Positions 16,654 to 25,396 are shown, numbered from the stretch's first letter. The stretch: DNA of 36,593 nt from Fen-1258 sp964595365 (GCA_964595365.1 CAZQQC010000015.1:1-36593); one strand, 5' to 3'. Numbers and translations are program-made. The notes: a model not told the origin generated them from the letters alone.

Positions 16654-16730
16654 GTCTACAATCAAAACAGATTTGCATTGGCAAGAAAAATTTGTGTCCG
16701 GTAAATCCTATATGAGAAAGAGAATGAAAA

Positions 16731-18563
16731 ATGTCGAACAACATAGATTCTATAACCGGTTCTTTATCGAACAACCCGAATTTAAATTCCACCCATCTTC
16801 GCAGAACGAGAACTTATTTTAACAACAGAGCCCTGTTTATATCCTTTGTCTCTGTATTATTAGGAGCAATAGCAGGATTCGTTGCAAAAGTTCTGACTAG
16901 TTTGATCGGTTTGATTACCAATCTTTCATTCTATGGGAAATTTTCTTTTGCGTTCACCTCACCCAAAGATAACTCACTTGGCTTATACGTAATCATCATA
17001 CCTATTCTTGGCGCCATAATAGTCGGCTTGATGGCACGATACGGATCAAAAGGAATTCGAGGACACGGAATTCCGGAAGCGATGGAACAAGTGTTAACAA
17101 ATAAAAGCAAAATTCCACCGCGACTTACTTTTCTTAAACCACTTTCGGCAGCGTTATCAATTGGTACCGGAGGACCGTTTGGCGCAGAAGGACCTATCAT
17201 TGCAACTGGCGGAGCTTTGGGTTCGCTGATCGGTCAACTGTTTCATACAAACTCCGATGAAAGAAAAATTTTATTATCTGCCGGCGCGGCGGGCGGAATG
17301 GCTGCAACTTTCGGAAGTCCCATTTCCGCAATTCTGCTGGCAATAGAACTTCTTCTCTTCGAATTCAAACCAAAATCATTTTTGCCGGTTACGCTTGCAA
17401 GCATCAGCGCTACTGCAATCAGAATGAGTTTTGAGGGGACTAAACCGATTTTTCAAATACCGGATTTAACAGCGCCAACCGATACGGCGTTAGTCTCTTA
17501 TTTTGCTCTCGGAATATTAATCGGTCTTGCATCCGTATTTGTAACCAAATCGGTTTATATAATTGAAGATTTGTTTGAGAAGCTGCCGGTTCATTGGATG
17601 TGGTGGCCTGCAATTGGAGCTGTTGCGGTTGGAATCGCCGGTTATTTTGTTCCGGCAACTCTCGGAGTTGGTTACGACAACATTACAAATATTCTTAACG
17701 GATCTATTTCCGGTTCGCTTCTTACAATATTATTTGTTGCAAAATTTTTCTCATGGTCTATCTCTCTCGGAAGCGGAACTTCGGGAGGAACACTTGCACC
17801 ACTTTTCACTATCGGAGGAGGTTTGGGTGCCGCAATTGCAATTTTTGCATCACACATCTTTCCAGCTTTGGGAATCGACCCGCGTATGGCAGCATTGGTT
17901 GGAATGGCGGCGTTGTTTACCGGCGCATCGCGAGCAATTCTTACATCAATAATTTTTGCTTTTGAAACGACGCTTCAGCCCACAGCTATTCTTCCGCTTC
18001 TTGCCTGCTGCAGCGCTTCTTATCTTGTCTCTCTTTTCTTAATGAAAGAAACAATTATGACAGAAAAAATTGCCAGAAGAGGAATACGAGTTCCGAACGA
18101 ATATACTTCGGACTACCTCAATACTTTGAAGGTGGATCAATTTGCAACCAAGAAAGTAATTTCTATCGCTGCCGACCAAAAATTGATTGATGTCCGCTCG
18201 CGCATGGTGAAAGAAGGATTGAAGCATCATACTTTTCCGGTTATCGAGAACGATAGGGTAATCGGAATTATCACGAAAAATAATTTAGAGAAGTTGGACG
18301 AAGACGAAAATTCTGAAATAAAAAAAATTATTTCGGAACCGTTTGTAGTTTTGTTAAATGAAAATTCAATTACAGAAGCAGCCGATTTGATGGCGGAGTT
18401 TGAAGTATCTGCAGTTCCTGTCGTGGAAAATTTAACAAACTTGAAATTAACCGGAATAATTTCAAGGAATGATATCTTGAGAGCTAGAAGACAAAAGATT
18501 GCGGAAACTAAGGAATTTGAAAAGACCATAAGATTCCCAACTGTATTTACGAAAAAATCTTAA
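16731..18563 (+). CDS. ClC-family chloride channel/transporter with C-terminal CBS pair
   Basis: A 610-residue protein with the ClC membrane domain (~30-440) and two CBS domains (~465-590: VDQFATKKVISIAADQKL, then ISEPFVVLLNENSITEAADLMAEFEVSAVPVVE). Ion-path motifs: GHGIPE (111-116) in place of the usual GSGIP, GAEGP (151-155) with the gating glutamate E153, and GSGTSGGTLAP (347-357). By eye-alignment to E. coli ClC, the internal proton glutamate (E203) corresponds to Leu207 in PISAILLAIELLLF. The gating Glu is present, but proton coupling may differ from the classical antiporter. CBS domains suggest nucleotide regulation. It starts 77 bases after nfo. Confidence 0.93.
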   Translation: MSNNIDSITGSLSNNPNLNSTHLRRTRTYFNNRALFISFVSVLLGAIAGFVAKVLTSLIGLITNLSFYGKFSFAFTSPKDNSLGLYVIIIPILGAIIVGLMARYGSKGIRGHGIPEAMEQVLTNKSKIPPRLTFLKPLSAALSIGTGGPFGAEGPIIATGGALGSLIGQLFHTNSDERKILLSAGAAGGMAATFGSPISAILLAIELLLFEFKPKSFLPVTLASISATAIRMSFEGTKPIFQIPDLTAPTDTALVSYFALGILIGLASVFVTKSVYIIEDLFEKLPVHWMWWPAIGAVAVGIAGYFVPATLGVGYDNITNILNGSISGSLLTILFVAKFFSWSISLGSGTSGGTLAPLFTIGGGLGAAIAIFASHIFPALGIDPRMAALVGMAALFTGASRAILTSIIFAFETTLQPTAILPLLACCSASYLVSLFLMKETIMTEKIARRGIRVPNEYTSDYLNTLKVDQFATKKVISIAADQKLIDVRSRMVKEGLKHHTFPVIENDRVIGIITKNNLEKLDEDENSEIKKIISEPFVVLLNENSITEAADLMAEFEVSAVPVVENLTNLKLTGIISRNDILRARRQKIAETKEFEKTIRFPTVFTKKS

Positions 18564-18643
18564 TCAATCATCCTTCACAAGATAAAATGCAGAAAGGTAA
18601 AGCGCGTTAGAAATAACTGAGAACCGCAAAATTTAACTTGCTC

Positions 18644-19090
18644 TTACTGTACTGCATTCTCCTGAGCATTAACTGCCTGCCATGTGCCATTTCGTTTGAC
18701 AAATACATCCGTAAAAATTGATTTTCTAACGGACTTGCCGGCTTGGTCGAATGTCTCAACGATCCCGTTTGCAATCGCCGAATTTCCGTAAACGCGAACG
18801 GTAAGCGTATCAAACTTTTGATGAAATTCTTTCGACATGGGATGACTTACTGCCCATTTTATGTGCTGCTCTTTGGTCAAGAAAAATCCTTGCGGTACAA
18901 CATGAACAAAATCCGACGCCAAAATTTTATCGAGCGTTGCTTCATCATGCAACAAACCAAGCCATTCGTTTTCCAACTTGATGATGGCTTTCTCATCGTT
19001 AGAATTTTTCTTTTGGTTGTTCCCGTAGATGTTTGACGAAACAAATGATGTTAAAAGCATTATAAAGAGAATGCCAATAGTCTTTTTCAT
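18644..19090 (-). CDS. Secreted SnoaL/DUF4440-like (NTF2-fold) protein
   Basis: A 148-residue protein with an N-terminal signal peptide (MKKTIGILFIMLLTSFVSSNIYG). The mature part has the NTF2-like DUF4440 layout: an initial helix (DEKAIIKLENEWLGLLHDEATLDKILASDF), the VHVVPQGFFLTKEQHIKWA segment, a conserved beta-hairpin (VRVYGNSAIANGIVE) and a terminal strand with the R-x-G-T-W-Q-A-V-N ending (KRNGTWQAVNAQ). Members are often annotated as ketosteroid-isomerase-like with unknown substrate. It is convergent with the ClC gene and upstream of nothing obvious; the DUF1460 gene ends 39 bases upstream of its start. Confidence 0.8.
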   Translation of the reverse strand: MKKTIGILFIMLLTSFVSSNIYGNNQKKNSNDEKAIIKLENEWLGLLHDEATLDKILASDFVHVVPQGFFLTKEQHIKWAVSHPMSKEFHQKFDTLTVRVYGNSAIANGIVETFDQAGKSVRKSIFTDVFVKRNGTWQAVNAQENAVQ

Positions 19091-19129
19091 GATTTAACCC
19101 AGACCTTTCCAATTGAGATTCTATGAAAA

Positions 19130-19981
19130 TTATTTTGGTTCAACCGCTCTTAAAACCATTATTCCGGTTTGTTTCTTATTTTCTTTGATATAATCTGCAA
19201 GCGGTTTCTCGGTAATCTGAACTTTGTATCCGGCATTCGGCGCATGCAAAAGATGAATCCTTCTGTCATCCATTCGAATTGCAATGCCTGTATGAGCAAT
19301 ATCTAATCCATCAACGTTTGTTGTGATACCAATTATGTCTCCATTTTCAATTCTCTTCTCAAAGCTCGAAATTTTTTCCTGGGGTATGTAGAAATATTTT
19401 CTGGACGAGATTTGTTTTTCTATCGCGGCAATTTCGTTAACAAATTTCGGATTGTCCTTCAGCTGCCGGTATGAATCGATATGCGTGCTCATAAAATTAA
19501 TTTTCTTTTTGTACGGCACACCGCCGATTTCTTTTGTGATATCTTTCCCGATGCTGCGTCTGTTCATATCGTAAATCCAATCGGAAAAGTAATGAAGCCG
19601 CGATGGGTATTCGTCGATCCTGCCGCTGCGGTAACGAATCTTTGTCAGTTCATTTTCATAATCTTGAAATGAAGTTTTCCCCTCTTTGATGCATCTTGCC
19701 AATACAAGAGAACTTTCCAAAAAAGTATAGCAATCGAGCCCTGTTAAGTAAATTACCAAACTTTCCTTTTCCCCTTTTTCCAGAGTATTTGCGGCGTAAT
19801 CTGTTCCGATAAAACTTTTGGCGATTGAAATTATCACTTCATTAATCGGAAGTTTGGCAAGATTTTTTTCTACAGCAAATTCAAATTTTGATCTGCATAC
19901 GTCAACATCGGCTTGCGTGTAGATTGACTGTGAAAAAACATTCGTTGCAAAGAGAAGAAACAACAGCAAAAATTTTTTCAT
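19130..19981 (-). CDS. Secreted DUF1460 protein (NlpC/P60-like amidase candidate)
   Basis: A 283-residue protein with a signal peptide (MKKFLLLFLLFATNVFSQ) followed by a DUF1460 domain. DUF1460 members are related to papain-like NlpC/P60 cell-wall hydrolases. The nucleophile Cys lies in TGLDCYTFLESSLVLA (~residue 83) and the His-containing strand is NVDGLDIAHTGIAIR (~235). The family is common in Bacteroidetes and includes murein-peptide amidases; the exact bond cleaved here is unknown. The ATG overlaps the dnaB stop as ATGA, indicating translational coupling to a replication gene. Confidence 0.87.
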   Translation of the reverse strand: MKKFLLLFLLFATNVFSQSIYTQADVDVCRSKFEFAVEKNLAKLPINEVIISIAKSFIGTDYAANTLEKGEKESLVIYLTGLDCYTFLESSLVLARCIKEGKTSFQDYENELTKIRYRSGRIDEYPSRLHYFSDWIYDMNRRSIGKDITKEIGGVPYKKKINFMSTHIDSYRQLKDNPKFVNEIAAIEKQISSRKYFYIPQEKISSFEKRIENGDIIGITTNVDGLDIAHTGIAIRMDDRRIHLLHAPNAGYKVQITEKPLADYIKENKKQTGIMVLRAVEPK

Positions 19982-21444
19982 ATAGGAAGGTCCTCCGCTG
20001 CTTCAATTTGTTCTGCGGGCGAAGGAAGCTGCTGTCTGAACCGATCCAGGTTTTCGAATCGTGCATAATCTTTTATGAAACGCAGTTTAACTTCGCCAAT
20101 TGGACCGTTACGCTGCTTGCCGACAATTACTTCAGCAACGCCTTCTGTTGATTCGCCGTTCATATCGCCGCCGGAATATTGCGTGATGTTATAAACCTCC
20201 GGGCGATACAAAAACAAAACTACATCGGCATCCTGCTCGATTGAACCGGATTCACGCAAATCCGAAAGCATCGGTTTTTTATCCGTACGCGCTTCAACCT
20301 GTCTGTTCAACTGCGAAAGAGCGACGACGGGAATGTTTAACTCTTTTGCAAGCGACTTCAACGACCTCGATATTGTAGAAATTTCTCTTTCGCGGCTTTC
20401 CATGTGAAAAGAAGAACTAAGAAGTTGGAGATAGTCCACAACAACCAATCCAATATTTTTTTCATTCTTTAACCGTCTTGCTTTTGCACGTAATTCAAGA
20501 ATCGAAATTGCCGGAGTATCGTCGATGTAGATTGGAGCTTTGCTTAACTTGTGAACCGTTCTGCTTATCTTCGCTCCGTCTTCGGCTCTGAACTTGCCCG
20601 TTCTAACATTGTGGGCGTTGATTCGTGCCTCGGCAGATATTAATCTTGTTGCAAGCTGAATCGTTGACATTTCCAAACTGAAAATTCCAATCGGAACGTT
20701 GTGTTCGATTGCAGCATTGCGTGCCGCAGACATTGCAAATGCTGTCTTGCCCATCGATGGACGTGCAGCAACTATTATCAAGTCCGATTTCTGGAATCCG
20801 CCAAGCAAATCATCCAGTTCAAAAAATCCGGACGGAACCGAGAAAGTGGAGATATGTTTCGAGTGAATAGCTTCGATTAATTCGAGCGCTTCCTTAACAG
20901 CTTTATCCATTGGTTTGAATGACTCTTTTATTCCTTCTTCGGAGATCTGAAATATTTTACTTTCTGCGGCATCGAGCAGATCGAAAACATCTTCATTCCC
21001 TTCGTAAGCAGAATTAGCAATCGTCATTGAAGCGCTTATGAGCTGGCGAAGGATCCATTTTTCTAAAACCACGCGGGCATGGTAATCTATGTTTGCTGCC
21101 GATGAAACATCCTGCGTCAGTTTACTTAGATAAACCGCTCCGCCTGCTTCATCAACCTTGCCGGATTTTTTTAGCTCTTCGTAAACCGAGACAGTATCGA
21201 TAGGTTCGTTAGCTTCATACAAGGAAGACATTGCTTCAAACACAACCCGGTTTTTTTTGTCGAAGAAAGAATCCGGTTTTAAAACTTCAATAGCTTTCGG
21301 TACTGCATTCTCATCGATCAGCATTGCACCTAGAACCGACATTTCAACTTCAGTTGCAGAAGGAGGCTGCTTGGCTGCAGATTTCAGCTTTTCAATATCT
21401 AAATTTTCTCTGCCGTCGGTGCGTGATACGCTACGTTTAGCCAT
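19978..21444 (-). CDS. dnaB: Replicative DNA helicase DnaB
   Basis: A 488-residue hexameric helicase. The N-terminal DnaB domain (~28-130) starts PPSATEVEMSVLGAMLID. The RecA-like ATPase core begins at VPSGFFELDDLLGGFQ, with Walker A ARPSMGKTAF (227-236), the E-loop FSLEMS, Walker B VVVDYLQLL, ALSQLNRQVE, and RESGSIEQDADVVLFLYR. The end QRNGPIGEVKLRFIKDYARFENL is typical. There is no intein. It begins one base after the udg stop and its own stop overlaps the DUF1460 start, so udg-dnaB-DUF1460 look like one unit. Confidence 0.97.
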   Translation of the reverse strand: MAKRSVSRTDGRENLDIEKLKSAAKQPPSATEVEMSVLGAMLIDENAVPKAIEVLKPDSFFDKKNRVVFEAMSSLYEANEPIDTVSVYEELKKSGKVDEAGGAVYLSKLTQDVSSAANIDYHARVVLEKWILRQLISASMTIANSAYEGNEDVFDLLDAAESKIFQISEEGIKESFKPMDKAVKEALELIEAIHSKHISTFSVPSGFFELDDLLGGFQKSDLIIVAARPSMGKTAFAMSAARNAAIEHNVPIGIFSLEMSTIQLATRLISAEARINAHNVRTGKFRAEDGAKISRTVHKLSKAPIYIDDTPAISILELRAKARRLKNEKNIGLVVVDYLQLLSSSFHMESREREISTISRSLKSLAKELNIPVVALSQLNRQVEARTDKKPMLSDLRESGSIEQDADVVLFLYRPEVYNITQYSGGDMNGESTEGVAEVIVGKQRNGPIGEVKLRFIKDYARFENLDRFRQQLPSPAEQIEAAEDLPI

Positions 21445-21445
21445 T

Positions 21446-22195
21446 TTAGTTTACACTCACTTCATCATATAATCTTTTGAATTTCTTAAAATCCTCCCAG
21501 CAGTCTTTCTTCCAATGCGGATTTCTAAGTAAAGCCGCCGGATGATAGGTTGCAAAAACTTTTATTCCTTCAAACTCATAAATATTTTCACGAAGATCGG
21601 TCAAAGATAATTTTTTTCCGAGCAATGCATTTGCCGCAACTCTTCCAAGGCACAAAATAATTTTCGGCTTGATCAATTCGATTTGTTTAAGAAGGTACGG
21701 TTTGCATGTATCTTCTTCCAGCGGCAGCGGATCACGGTTATTAGGCGGGCGGCATTTCAAAATGTTGGCTATGTAAACATCTTCACGTTTCATGTTGAGC
21801 GCTTTCAAAATGTCGTTCAACAATTTTCCGGCTCTTCCAACAAACGGTTCTCCCTGAGCATCTTCATCTGCACCCGGAGCCTCGCCGATCAACATAGCGG
21901 TTGCATTCGGATTACCAACGCCGAAAACGAATTTATTTCTTGTCTTACCCAATTCACATTTCTGGCAATCATGAATCATCGAATCTAATTCTTTGAGAGA
22001 CTTTGCCGACTGAAAATCTTCCCGGAATAAATTATCGTTTAATTCCACTTCTATTTTTTTTGAACTTTTCATGCCGATATTTTCTTTGGTGCTGCCGGCA
22101 GCCACTCTGGTTTGAATCTTCTCGAAAAGTAAATCACCAAAAATTTCCTGTTGATCTTTAAGCGATTCGATTATTTTTTTTTGCACCGGAATCAA
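21446..22195 (-). CDS. Family-4 uracil-DNA glycosylase (iron-sulfur)
   Basis: A 249-residue protein starting at a TTG (22195-22193) that has AAGGTGG seven bases upstream. The catalytic motif GEAPGADEDAQGEPFVG is at 104-120 and the second motif TYHPAALLRNP near 215. Four Cys expected to bind a 4Fe-4S cluster are visible: C77 and C80 (CQKC), C148 (KCRPP) and C164 (EDTCKPYL). The first ~65 residues are a low-similarity charged extension often found in this branch. It removes uracil from DNA, giving abasic sites for endonuclease IV. It is first in a likely operon with dnaB. Confidence 0.92.
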   Translation of the reverse strand: MIPVQKKIIESLKDQQEIFGDLLFEKIQTRVAAGSTKENIGMKSSKKIEVELNDNLFREDFQSAKSLKELDSMIHDCQKCELGKTRNKFVFGVGNPNATAMLIGEAPGADEDAQGEPFVGRAGKLLNDILKALNMKREDVYIANILKCRPPNNRDPLPLEEDTCKPYLLKQIELIKPKIILCLGRVAANALLGKKLSLTDLRENIYEFEGIKVFATYHPAALLRNPHWKKDCWEDFKKFKRLYDEVSVN

Positions 22196-22219
22196 TTTAG
22201 AACCACCTTAATTCGCTAA

Positions 22220-22238
22220 CCGGTAAATTGTTCACCGG
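22220..22238 (-). other. Short perfect hairpin in the leader of the udg-dnaB operon
   Basis: On the minus strand CCGGTGAA and TTTACCGG form an 8-bp stem (one G-U) around a CAA loop, 25 bases before the TTG start. It lacks a T-run, so it is not a terminator; it may simply shape the leader. Confidence 0.35.
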
Positions 22239-22297
22239 ACTTACAACAAGAATTTAGCAAAAATTTTTGTTAAACAAGAATGAAGTTTTGTGAAAAC

Positions 22298-22333
22298 AAA
22301 AACGGAGAAATCGATAAAAAAATTTCTCCGTTT
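22298..22333 (-). terminator. Rho-independent terminator after rpoZ
   Basis: A perfect 12-bp stem, AAACGGAGAAAT (22322-22333 complement) with its partner at 22300-22311, has a 10-nt loop. On the minus strand it is followed directly by TTTTTGTTTT. It lies 21 bases beyond the rpoZ stop and ends the YicC-gmk-rpoZ transcript. Confidence 0.85.
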
Positions 22334-22353
22334 GAAACAATTGGAACCGAAAA

Positions 22354-22653
22354 TTATTTTTCTTTTTCGTTTTTGGAACGATATTCAATTCTGCCATCGA
22401 GAAGTTCCTTAATGGCTTTAATATGCGGTTTTTCGCGCTTTTCGAATTCCAGAGATAGTTTTATCTGTTCGGGATTTTCTCTATCCTCAAACTCTTCTTC
22501 GTGACCGGCGTTCATTGTACCAACAAGAGTATTGAATTCCAGCTTGTTGTCGTCGTTATTCTTTCTAGCTTTTTTAGCTATTACAATAACGCCTTCATAA
22601 AGATTAGGAATTCTTTCTTTAATCCTGGTCAAGTTTAAAGGTTTAATTGCCAC
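22354..22653 (-). CDS. rpoZ: DNA-directed RNA polymerase omega subunit
   Basis: A 99-residue protein directly downstream of gmk, the classical place for rpoZ. The core NLYEGVIVIAKKARKNNDD (residues 17-35) matches the omega helix written R/N-(F/L)-(D/Y)-L/A-V-x-(V/I)-A-x-(R/K)-A-R in other bacteria, and MAIKPLNLTRI is the typical start in the Bacteroidetes/Ignavibacteria form. The C-terminal half is acidic and poorly conserved. It starts one base after the gmk stop and is followed by a strong terminator. Confidence 0.85.
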   Translation of the reverse strand: MAIKPLNLTRIKERIPNLYEGVIVIAKKARKNNDDNKLEFNTLVGTMNAGHEEEFEDRENPEQIKLSLEFEKREKPHIKAIKELLDGRIEYRSKNEKEK

Positions 22654-22654
22654 T

Positions 22655-23230
22655 TTATACCTCCTTTGATCTTTCTTTCTCTATTATTTTTTTTACTTCT
22701 TTTTTTGCAAGGTCTAGATCGATATTGGAAACTACGTAATCAAACTTATCTTTAAAATCCAATTCCATTTTTGCGCGTTCGATTCTTTTTTTCAGATCTC
22801 CGTCTGTTTCGGTATCCCTGTTTATCAATCTTTTTCTAAGTTCCTCGATGCCGGGAGGAGCTATAAAAATGAGCACAGAATCCGGATAAGCTTTTTTGAT
22901 GTTCAGCGCGCCCTTTACATCAACTTCAAAAACAGTAGATAACCCTTTTGCAATATTGTCGTCGATCAATCGTTTGATAGTGCCGTAATAATAGTCATAA
23001 AATTTTTCCCACTCAACAAATTCGCCTTCATCAATCTTCCGCTTAAACTCCTCTTCGGAGATGAAGAAATAATCGATACCGTTTTTTTCGGTTGCTCTTC
23101 TTTTCCGCGTAGTTGCAGAAATAGAAAAAACAAAACCGGGAAAACATTTTAATACTTCTTTGACAATGGTAGTTTTACCGGAACCGCTTGGAGCGGAGAA
23201 TACAAAAAGCTGCGCTTTATTAACTGCCAA
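22655..23230 (-). CDS. gmk: Guanylate kinase
   Basis: A 191-residue enzyme phosphorylating GMP to GDP. Seen: P-loop SAPSGSGKTTIVKEVL (12-27), the GMP-binding SATTRKRRATEKNGIDYFFI (38-57), EFVEWEKFYDYYYGT, and VFEVDVKGALNIKKAYPDSVLIFI. The length matches the family. It lies between the YicC-family gene and rpoZ with 3-base and 1-base gaps, a widely conserved order. Confidence 0.97.
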   Translation of the reverse strand: MAVNKAQLFVFSAPSGSGKTTIVKEVLKCFPGFVFSISATTRKRRATEKNGIDYFFISEEEFKRKIDEGEFVEWEKFYDYYYGTIKRLIDDNIAKGLSTVFEVDVKGALNIKKAYPDSVLIFIAPPGIEELRKRLINRDTETDGDLKKRIERAKMELDFKDKFDYVVSNIDLDLAKKEVKKIIEKERSKEV

Positions 23231-23233
23231 TTT

Positions 23234-24109
23234 TTACTCGATGTTTTGAATTTGTTCACGAATTCTTTCAATCTCTTCCTTTATTGAAATTCCGTTGTGT
23301 GAAATTTCGGAAGAAACAGTTTTACTGTTAATCGTGTTCGCTTCTCTATTCATCTCCTGAAGAATAAAATTTAATCTGCGTCCGGCATCTTCCGGTTTTT
23401 GCAGCGTTTCAAGAAACATTTTCATGTGGCTTCGCAAACGGACACATTCTTCAGTTACATCGGAACGTTCTGCAAGAATTGCCAATTCCATGTTTAAGCG
23501 ATCTTCGCTATTTGAAAGTTCCAACGTTAAACTTTTTGCTTTCTCTTTCAGCTTATCAAAGTACTGTTTAACACTTTCATCCGACAGATTCTCGATTTTC
23601 AATATAGCTTCATCAATCAAACCGATTCTTTTGCGTAGATCTTTTTCCAGCTCGCTGCCTTCTGCATCTCTCATTTTGTTTAACCCATCAATAGCGGCAT
23701 CAATTGATTGCAGAACCAAATCGAATTCTTCGCTTGCCTGCTCACTGTCGTCCTTAAAAAGCATGTTCTGAAAAAGAAGAAGATCACTCAAGGATATAGA
23801 CTGCCGTATCTTTGCCGATTTTTTAATTTCGTTCAAAAGATTTACGACAATTTTGGTTCCTGCCGGGTCAACCTCGTTGAATCTCTCTTCAAGATCGCCT
23901 TTGCGGACGGAAACGGAAACATAAACTTTACCGCGACGGATTCTGCTTTTTATTTTTTCTCTGACCTCAAATTCTTTGCTTAAAAGGAATTTCGGAAGTC
24001 GAAGCGAGAGATCCAGATAACGGCTGTTTACACTTTTAATTTCGGTTTCGATGGTTAAGTCGTCTTTGCTGACGCTTCCCTTGCCGTAACCCGTCATGCT
24101 CGAGATCAT
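23234..24109 (-). CDS. YicC-family endoribonuclease
   Basis: A 291-residue protein with the YicC N-terminal signature MISSMTGYGKG and SVNSRYLDLSLRLP (residues 27-40), and the DUF1732 C-terminal domain (~205-290) with EECVRLRSHMKMF, AGRRLNFILQEMNREANTINSK and the final EIERIREQIQNIE. E. coli YicC is reported as an endoribonuclease acting in small-RNA turnover. It is first in a YicC-gmk-rpoZ unit. AAGGA precedes the ATG, and a near-ideal TTG-N19-TAAATTTG promoter lies 23 bases upstream. Confidence 0.92.
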   Translation of the reverse strand: MISSMTGYGKGSVSKDDLTIETEIKSVNSRYLDLSLRLPKFLLSKEFEVREKIKSRIRRGKVYVSVSVRKGDLEERFNEVDPAGTKIVVNLLNEIKKSAKIRQSISLSDLLLFQNMLFKDDSEQASEEFDLVLQSIDAAIDGLNKMRDAEGSELEKDLRKRIGLIDEAILKIENLSDESVKQYFDKLKEKAKSLTLELSNSEDRLNMELAILAERSDVTEECVRLRSHMKMFLETLQKPEDAGRRLNFILQEMNREANTINSKTVSSEISHNGISIKEEIERIREQIQNIE

Positions 24110-24131
24110 AGAATCCTTAAAAAAGTGATCG

Positions 24132-24161
24132 CAAATTTAGTAAAAATGGGCGGCTTAACAA
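24132..24161 (-). promoter_or_regulatory. Bacteroidetes-type promoter of the YicC-gmk-rpoZ operon
   Basis: On the minus strand TTG (24161-24159) is followed after 19 bases by TAAATTTG (24139-24132), a full match to the TTG-N19-TAnnTTTG consensus of the Bacteroidetes housekeeping sigma factor. The expected transcript start is only ~15 bases before the ATG. Confidence 0.7.
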
Positions 24162-24294
24162 AAAATGATATTCAGCACAGCAGGAGTCCGACAAAGCAAG
24201 ATAAAGTTACCCAGCGCCCTTTCTTTATAAAAAATTTGTTTTCTAATTTGATCTTTTCTCTTGCAATCCCTTTCCAAAGGGGATGAAGATGGAG

Positions 24295-25359
24295 TCAAAC
24301 AGTAATTTCTTCCTTTTCACGAAAGGAAGGATTCCCCAAAAACAATTTCTGCATTTCTCTTTTTTCACGATTCTTCCACGTGCCTTTATGATAAGCATAG
24401 CCGGCAATCAAAGGCATAGCAATTGTTGCTTCCGCATAAACCATTTGTTCGAAAGTAGTTTCAACTTTTCCCCATGAGCTGGCTTCTTTCAATGTTGAAC
24501 TTGAGAGAGCTCCGTCACGAACGTCAGCAACAGTAATTTGAACCGCATATTTGTGCATCGGCGAGTTTTCCATCAGAATATCGGCTGCTACTACAATGTC
24601 TTGCGTAAAATTTTTCGGAACACCTCCGCCAATCATAAATATTCCTGTCTCTTTGCTGTTGAGTTTGATCTGTGTCAACTCAAGGAAATCTTTCCCGGAA
24701 TCGAATGACAAATGTTTATCCGGATTATTGTGCTGGTGCATTACAATGCCGAATCCTGCAGAGCAATCGGAAAATGCCGGTACGAAAATCGGGACATTCT
24801 TTTTGTACGCTGTATATATTACACAGTCTTCAACTTTAGGCCCGCCGTTTTCATCAAGATATTTTCCAAAATTCCAAAGCAGCTCGCGTGAAGAATACGG
24901 ACGTGGTTCGAGCGAGTTAAAAATTTTCTGTGTAGTCTCATCGCAAATGCGAAGTTCGTCTTCGTCAATAAATGTGTCGTAGATGCGATCGATGTGCAGT
25001 TCGCGCATTAAATTGTCATCGACGAACGGCGTGCCGATGTAATGTTTGAATCCAAGTGCTTCAAAGAAATCTTGATCCACCATAATTGCACCTGTAGAAA
25101 CAATAGCATCAACCATGTTGTTGTTAACAAGATCGAAAACAATGCGTTTCAAACCGGCGCTGAATAAACTTCCGGCAAGAGTTAGTATTACGGTGCAATC
25201 TTTATCTTTTATCATCATGTCGAAAATTTTTGCTGCACGGTTCAGATCGCGCGCACTAAAAGCCATTTTCTCCATCGAATCGACAAGCTTAATAACATTG
25301 TGCTCTTTTATATCAATATGCTGAACAACTTCTTTCAAAAAATCTTTCTTCTGTGGCAT
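24295..25359 (-). CDS. Deoxyhypusine synthase-family protein
   Basis: A 354-residue homologue of deoxyhypusine synthase, an NAD-dependent enzyme transferring an aminobutyl group from spermidine. Seen: TLAGSLFSAGL (60-70) and STGA (88-91) of the NAD-binding fold, PAFSDCSAGFG (194-204) where eukaryotic enzymes have TDGSLGDM, GGGVPKNF (244-251) where they have GGGVxKHH, and the SWGKV stretch with K298 at the position of the imine-forming lysine. Bacteria lack eIF5A, so the acceptor must differ; a small polyamine acceptor (homospermidine-like synthesis) is one possibility. GGGAG precedes the ATG. It appears monocistronic. Confidence 0.87.
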   Translation of the reverse strand: MPQKKDFLKEVVQHIDIKEHNVIKLVDSMEKMAFSARDLNRAAKIFDMMIKDKDCTVILTLAGSLFSAGLKRIVFDLVNNNMVDAIVSTGAIMVDQDFFEALGFKHYIGTPFVDDNLMRELHIDRIYDTFIDEDELRICDETTQKIFNSLEPRPYSSRELLWNFGKYLDENGGPKVEDCVIYTAYKKNVPIFVPAFSDCSAGFGIVMHQHNNPDKHLSFDSGKDFLELTQIKLNSKETGIFMIGGGVPKNFTQDIVVAADILMENSPMHKYAVQITVADVRDGALSSSTLKEASSWGKVETTFEQMVYAEATIAMPLIAGYAYHKGTWKNREKREMQKLFLGNPSFREKEEITV

Positions 25360-25388
25360 TCAGTACTCCCTTTTATTTTTTTGTGTCG

Positions 25389-25396
25389 CAAATATA
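25389..25396 (-). promoter_or_regulatory. Possible -7 box of the deoxyhypusine synthase-like gene
   Basis: TATATTTG on the minus strand, a perfect TAnnTTTG match, lies 30 bases before the ATG. No TTG occurs at the expected distance upstream, so only the -7 part is supported. Confidence 0.35.

Noticed and set aside
22354..24109. YicC-gmk-rpoZ neighbourhood as an unusual cluster
   Set aside because: It is a widely conserved gene order.
24268..24281. CCCTTT/AAAGGG inverted repeat as a terminator of the deoxyhypusine synthase-like gene
   Set aside because: Only a 2-nt spacer, 6 bp, and no T-run on the minus strand.
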